Assembly: GCA_900768135.1 (NCBI GenBank)
Contig: CAAGBT010000036.1
Location: forward strand, 1 to 25,269
Source of the DNA: an uncultured Oscillospiraceae bacterium
GTDB taxonomy: Bacteria > Bacillota > Clostridia > Oscillospirales > Oscillospiraceae
DNA length: 25,269 nucleotides
Direction: 5' to 3'
The notes beneath the pieces were generated by a model. It was given only the letters and a program-made list of their open reading frames with translations. It was not told the DNA's origin and searched no databases. Positions 24,515 to 25,269 of this stretch are shown piece by piece; within the stretch, counting starts at the first letter, position 1, and each line of letters begins with the position of its first letter. A program made the position numbers and the translations under genes.

Positions 24515-25227
24515 AGGAGTTTATTTCACAGCTCCCTCCGGACAAGCTGACGCCCTTTGCAAAGCATCCCTATCAGGTGCGGGAGGATGCCGCTATGGAC
24601 GAGCTGGTGGAGAGTATCCGTGTCCACGGCGTTCTATCGCCTCTGTTGGCACGGCCAAAAGGGGAGAGTTACGAGTTGGTCAGCGGGCATCGGCGGCGAT
24701 TGGCGGCGCAGAAATTGGGCCTGCCCACCGTGCCGGTGCTGGTGCGGGAAATGACCGACGATGAAGCGGTGATCCTGATGGTAGACAGCAATCTTCAGAG
24801 GGAAAACCTGCTGCCCAGCGAAAAGGCATTTGCTTACAAGATGAAGTTGGAGGCAATGAAGCATCAAGGAATGACTTGTGGACAAGTTGGCCACAAGTCA
24901 AGGGATGCCGTCTCAAACGATGACAGTGGGCGTACTATCCAGCGTTACATTCGCCTGACCAACCTCGTCCCACCGTTGCTTCAGATGGTGGACGATGGAC
25001 ACATCGCCTTTTCTCCCGCCGTGGAGTTGTCTTATCTTACCCGCGATGAGCAGGCGGAGCTGTGGGACTTGATCGGGCAGGAGGACGCCACACCATCGCT
25101 GTCACAAGCACTCCGCATGAAGCAGCTCTCCCGCGAGGCAAAGCTGACACCGGAGTCCTGCAAACAAAAGTCAATAGAAAAAACGAAAAAAGTTCCGCAA
25201 AGTTTACGAGACCGAAAAAGGGCATAA
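24508..25227 (+). CDS. ParB/Spo0J-like partition protein of a mobile element
   Basis: The 239-residue product has a ParB N-terminal domain (LTPFAKHPYQVREDAAMDELVESIRVHGVLSPLLARP, then SGHRRRLAAQKLG with the conserved GHRR CTP-binding motif at about 57-60). DSNLQREN follows, then a helix-turn-helix region around TIQRYIRLTNLVP. It strongly resembles ParB-like proteins on clostridial integrative elements rather than chromosomal Spo0J or Noc. GGGAGGTG sits 5 nt before the ATG. The last 25 residues are Lys-rich and unlike the expected family end; they follow two A-runs (25177-25192), so a frameshift is possible. No parS-like site was identified. Confidence 0.8.
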   Translation: MVKEFISQLPPDKLTPFAKHPYQVREDAAMDELVESIRVHGVLSPLLARPKGESYELVSGHRRRLAAQKLGLPTVPVLVREMTDDEAVILMVDSNLQRENLLPSEKAFAYKMKLEAMKHQGMTCGQVGHKSRDAVSNDDSGRTIQRYIRLTNLVPPLLQMVDDGHIAFSPAVELSYLTRDEQAELWDLIGQEDATPSLSQALRMKQLSREAKLTPESCKQKSIEKTKKVPQSLRDRKRA

Positions 25228-25269
25228 CAAAACAGGCTGGAGAAGAATCGCATCGCCAGCCGGGATGAA

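Overview
The window looks like a chromosomal segment of a GC-rich anaerobic Clostridia (Firmicutes), most likely a butyrate producer in or near the Oscillospiraceae/Butyricicoccaceae. The reasons are a butyryl-CoA:acetate CoA-transferase gene, the MEP isoprenoid genes behind carD, cdaA-cdaR, a CotJC-type spore-coat manganese catalase, and the conserved Firmicutes block from yicC to rsgA. Ribosome binding sites and promoters are strong and Firmicutes-like. The taxonomic guess is inference; no rRNA is present.

Layout. Positions 1-64 hold the last codons of an unidentified gene. The monocistronic gene but (242-1582) has its own promoter and terminator. carD, ispD and ispF (1812-3552) form an operon with a consensus promoter and an unusual hairpin terminator placed over the ispD stop codon. 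A small DUF3343 protein is translationally coupled to a SufS-like cysteine desulfurase (3659-5031). cdaA-cdaR (5132-7235) make and regulate cyclic di-AMP. They are followed by a run of Cys-rich proteins of unclear role: an RseC-like membrane protein, a DUF5685 protein and a J-domain protein with a Cys-rich tail (7263-9202).

A tightly packed block then runs from 9280 to 20987: yicC, remA, gmk, rpoZ, priA, def, fmt, rsmB, rlmN, a PP2C phosphatase, a PASTA-domain kinase and rsgA. From def to rsgA most stops and starts overlap. It combines RNA turnover, nucleotide metabolism, replication restart, translation initiation, rRNA modification, Ser/Thr phosphorylation and ribosome assembly. coaBC, usually between rpoZ and priA, is absent. 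A perfect bidirectional terminator separates rsgA from the convergent cysK.

cysK (minus) and an Rrf2-family regulator with three clustered cysteines (plus) are divergent. Their two consensus promoters share a CCTATAWACC element, and cysK has a leader of about 160 nt that can fold into a closed multi-branch structure. A YitT-type membrane protein follows.

The right end changes character. A minus-strand manganese catalase (cotJC) is cut off at its 5' end near 24320. It abuts the 3' end of an unrecognised plus-strand reading frame and a ParB-like gene of the kind found on integrative elements. Both genes at the joint are truncated, so this is an element insertion, a rearrangement or an assembly join.

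I found no rRNA, tRNA, CRISPR array or transposase. Most of the window is conserved core genome. The parts worth a second look are the cysK/rrf2 control region, the Cys-rich cluster at 7263-9202 and the right-hand junction.
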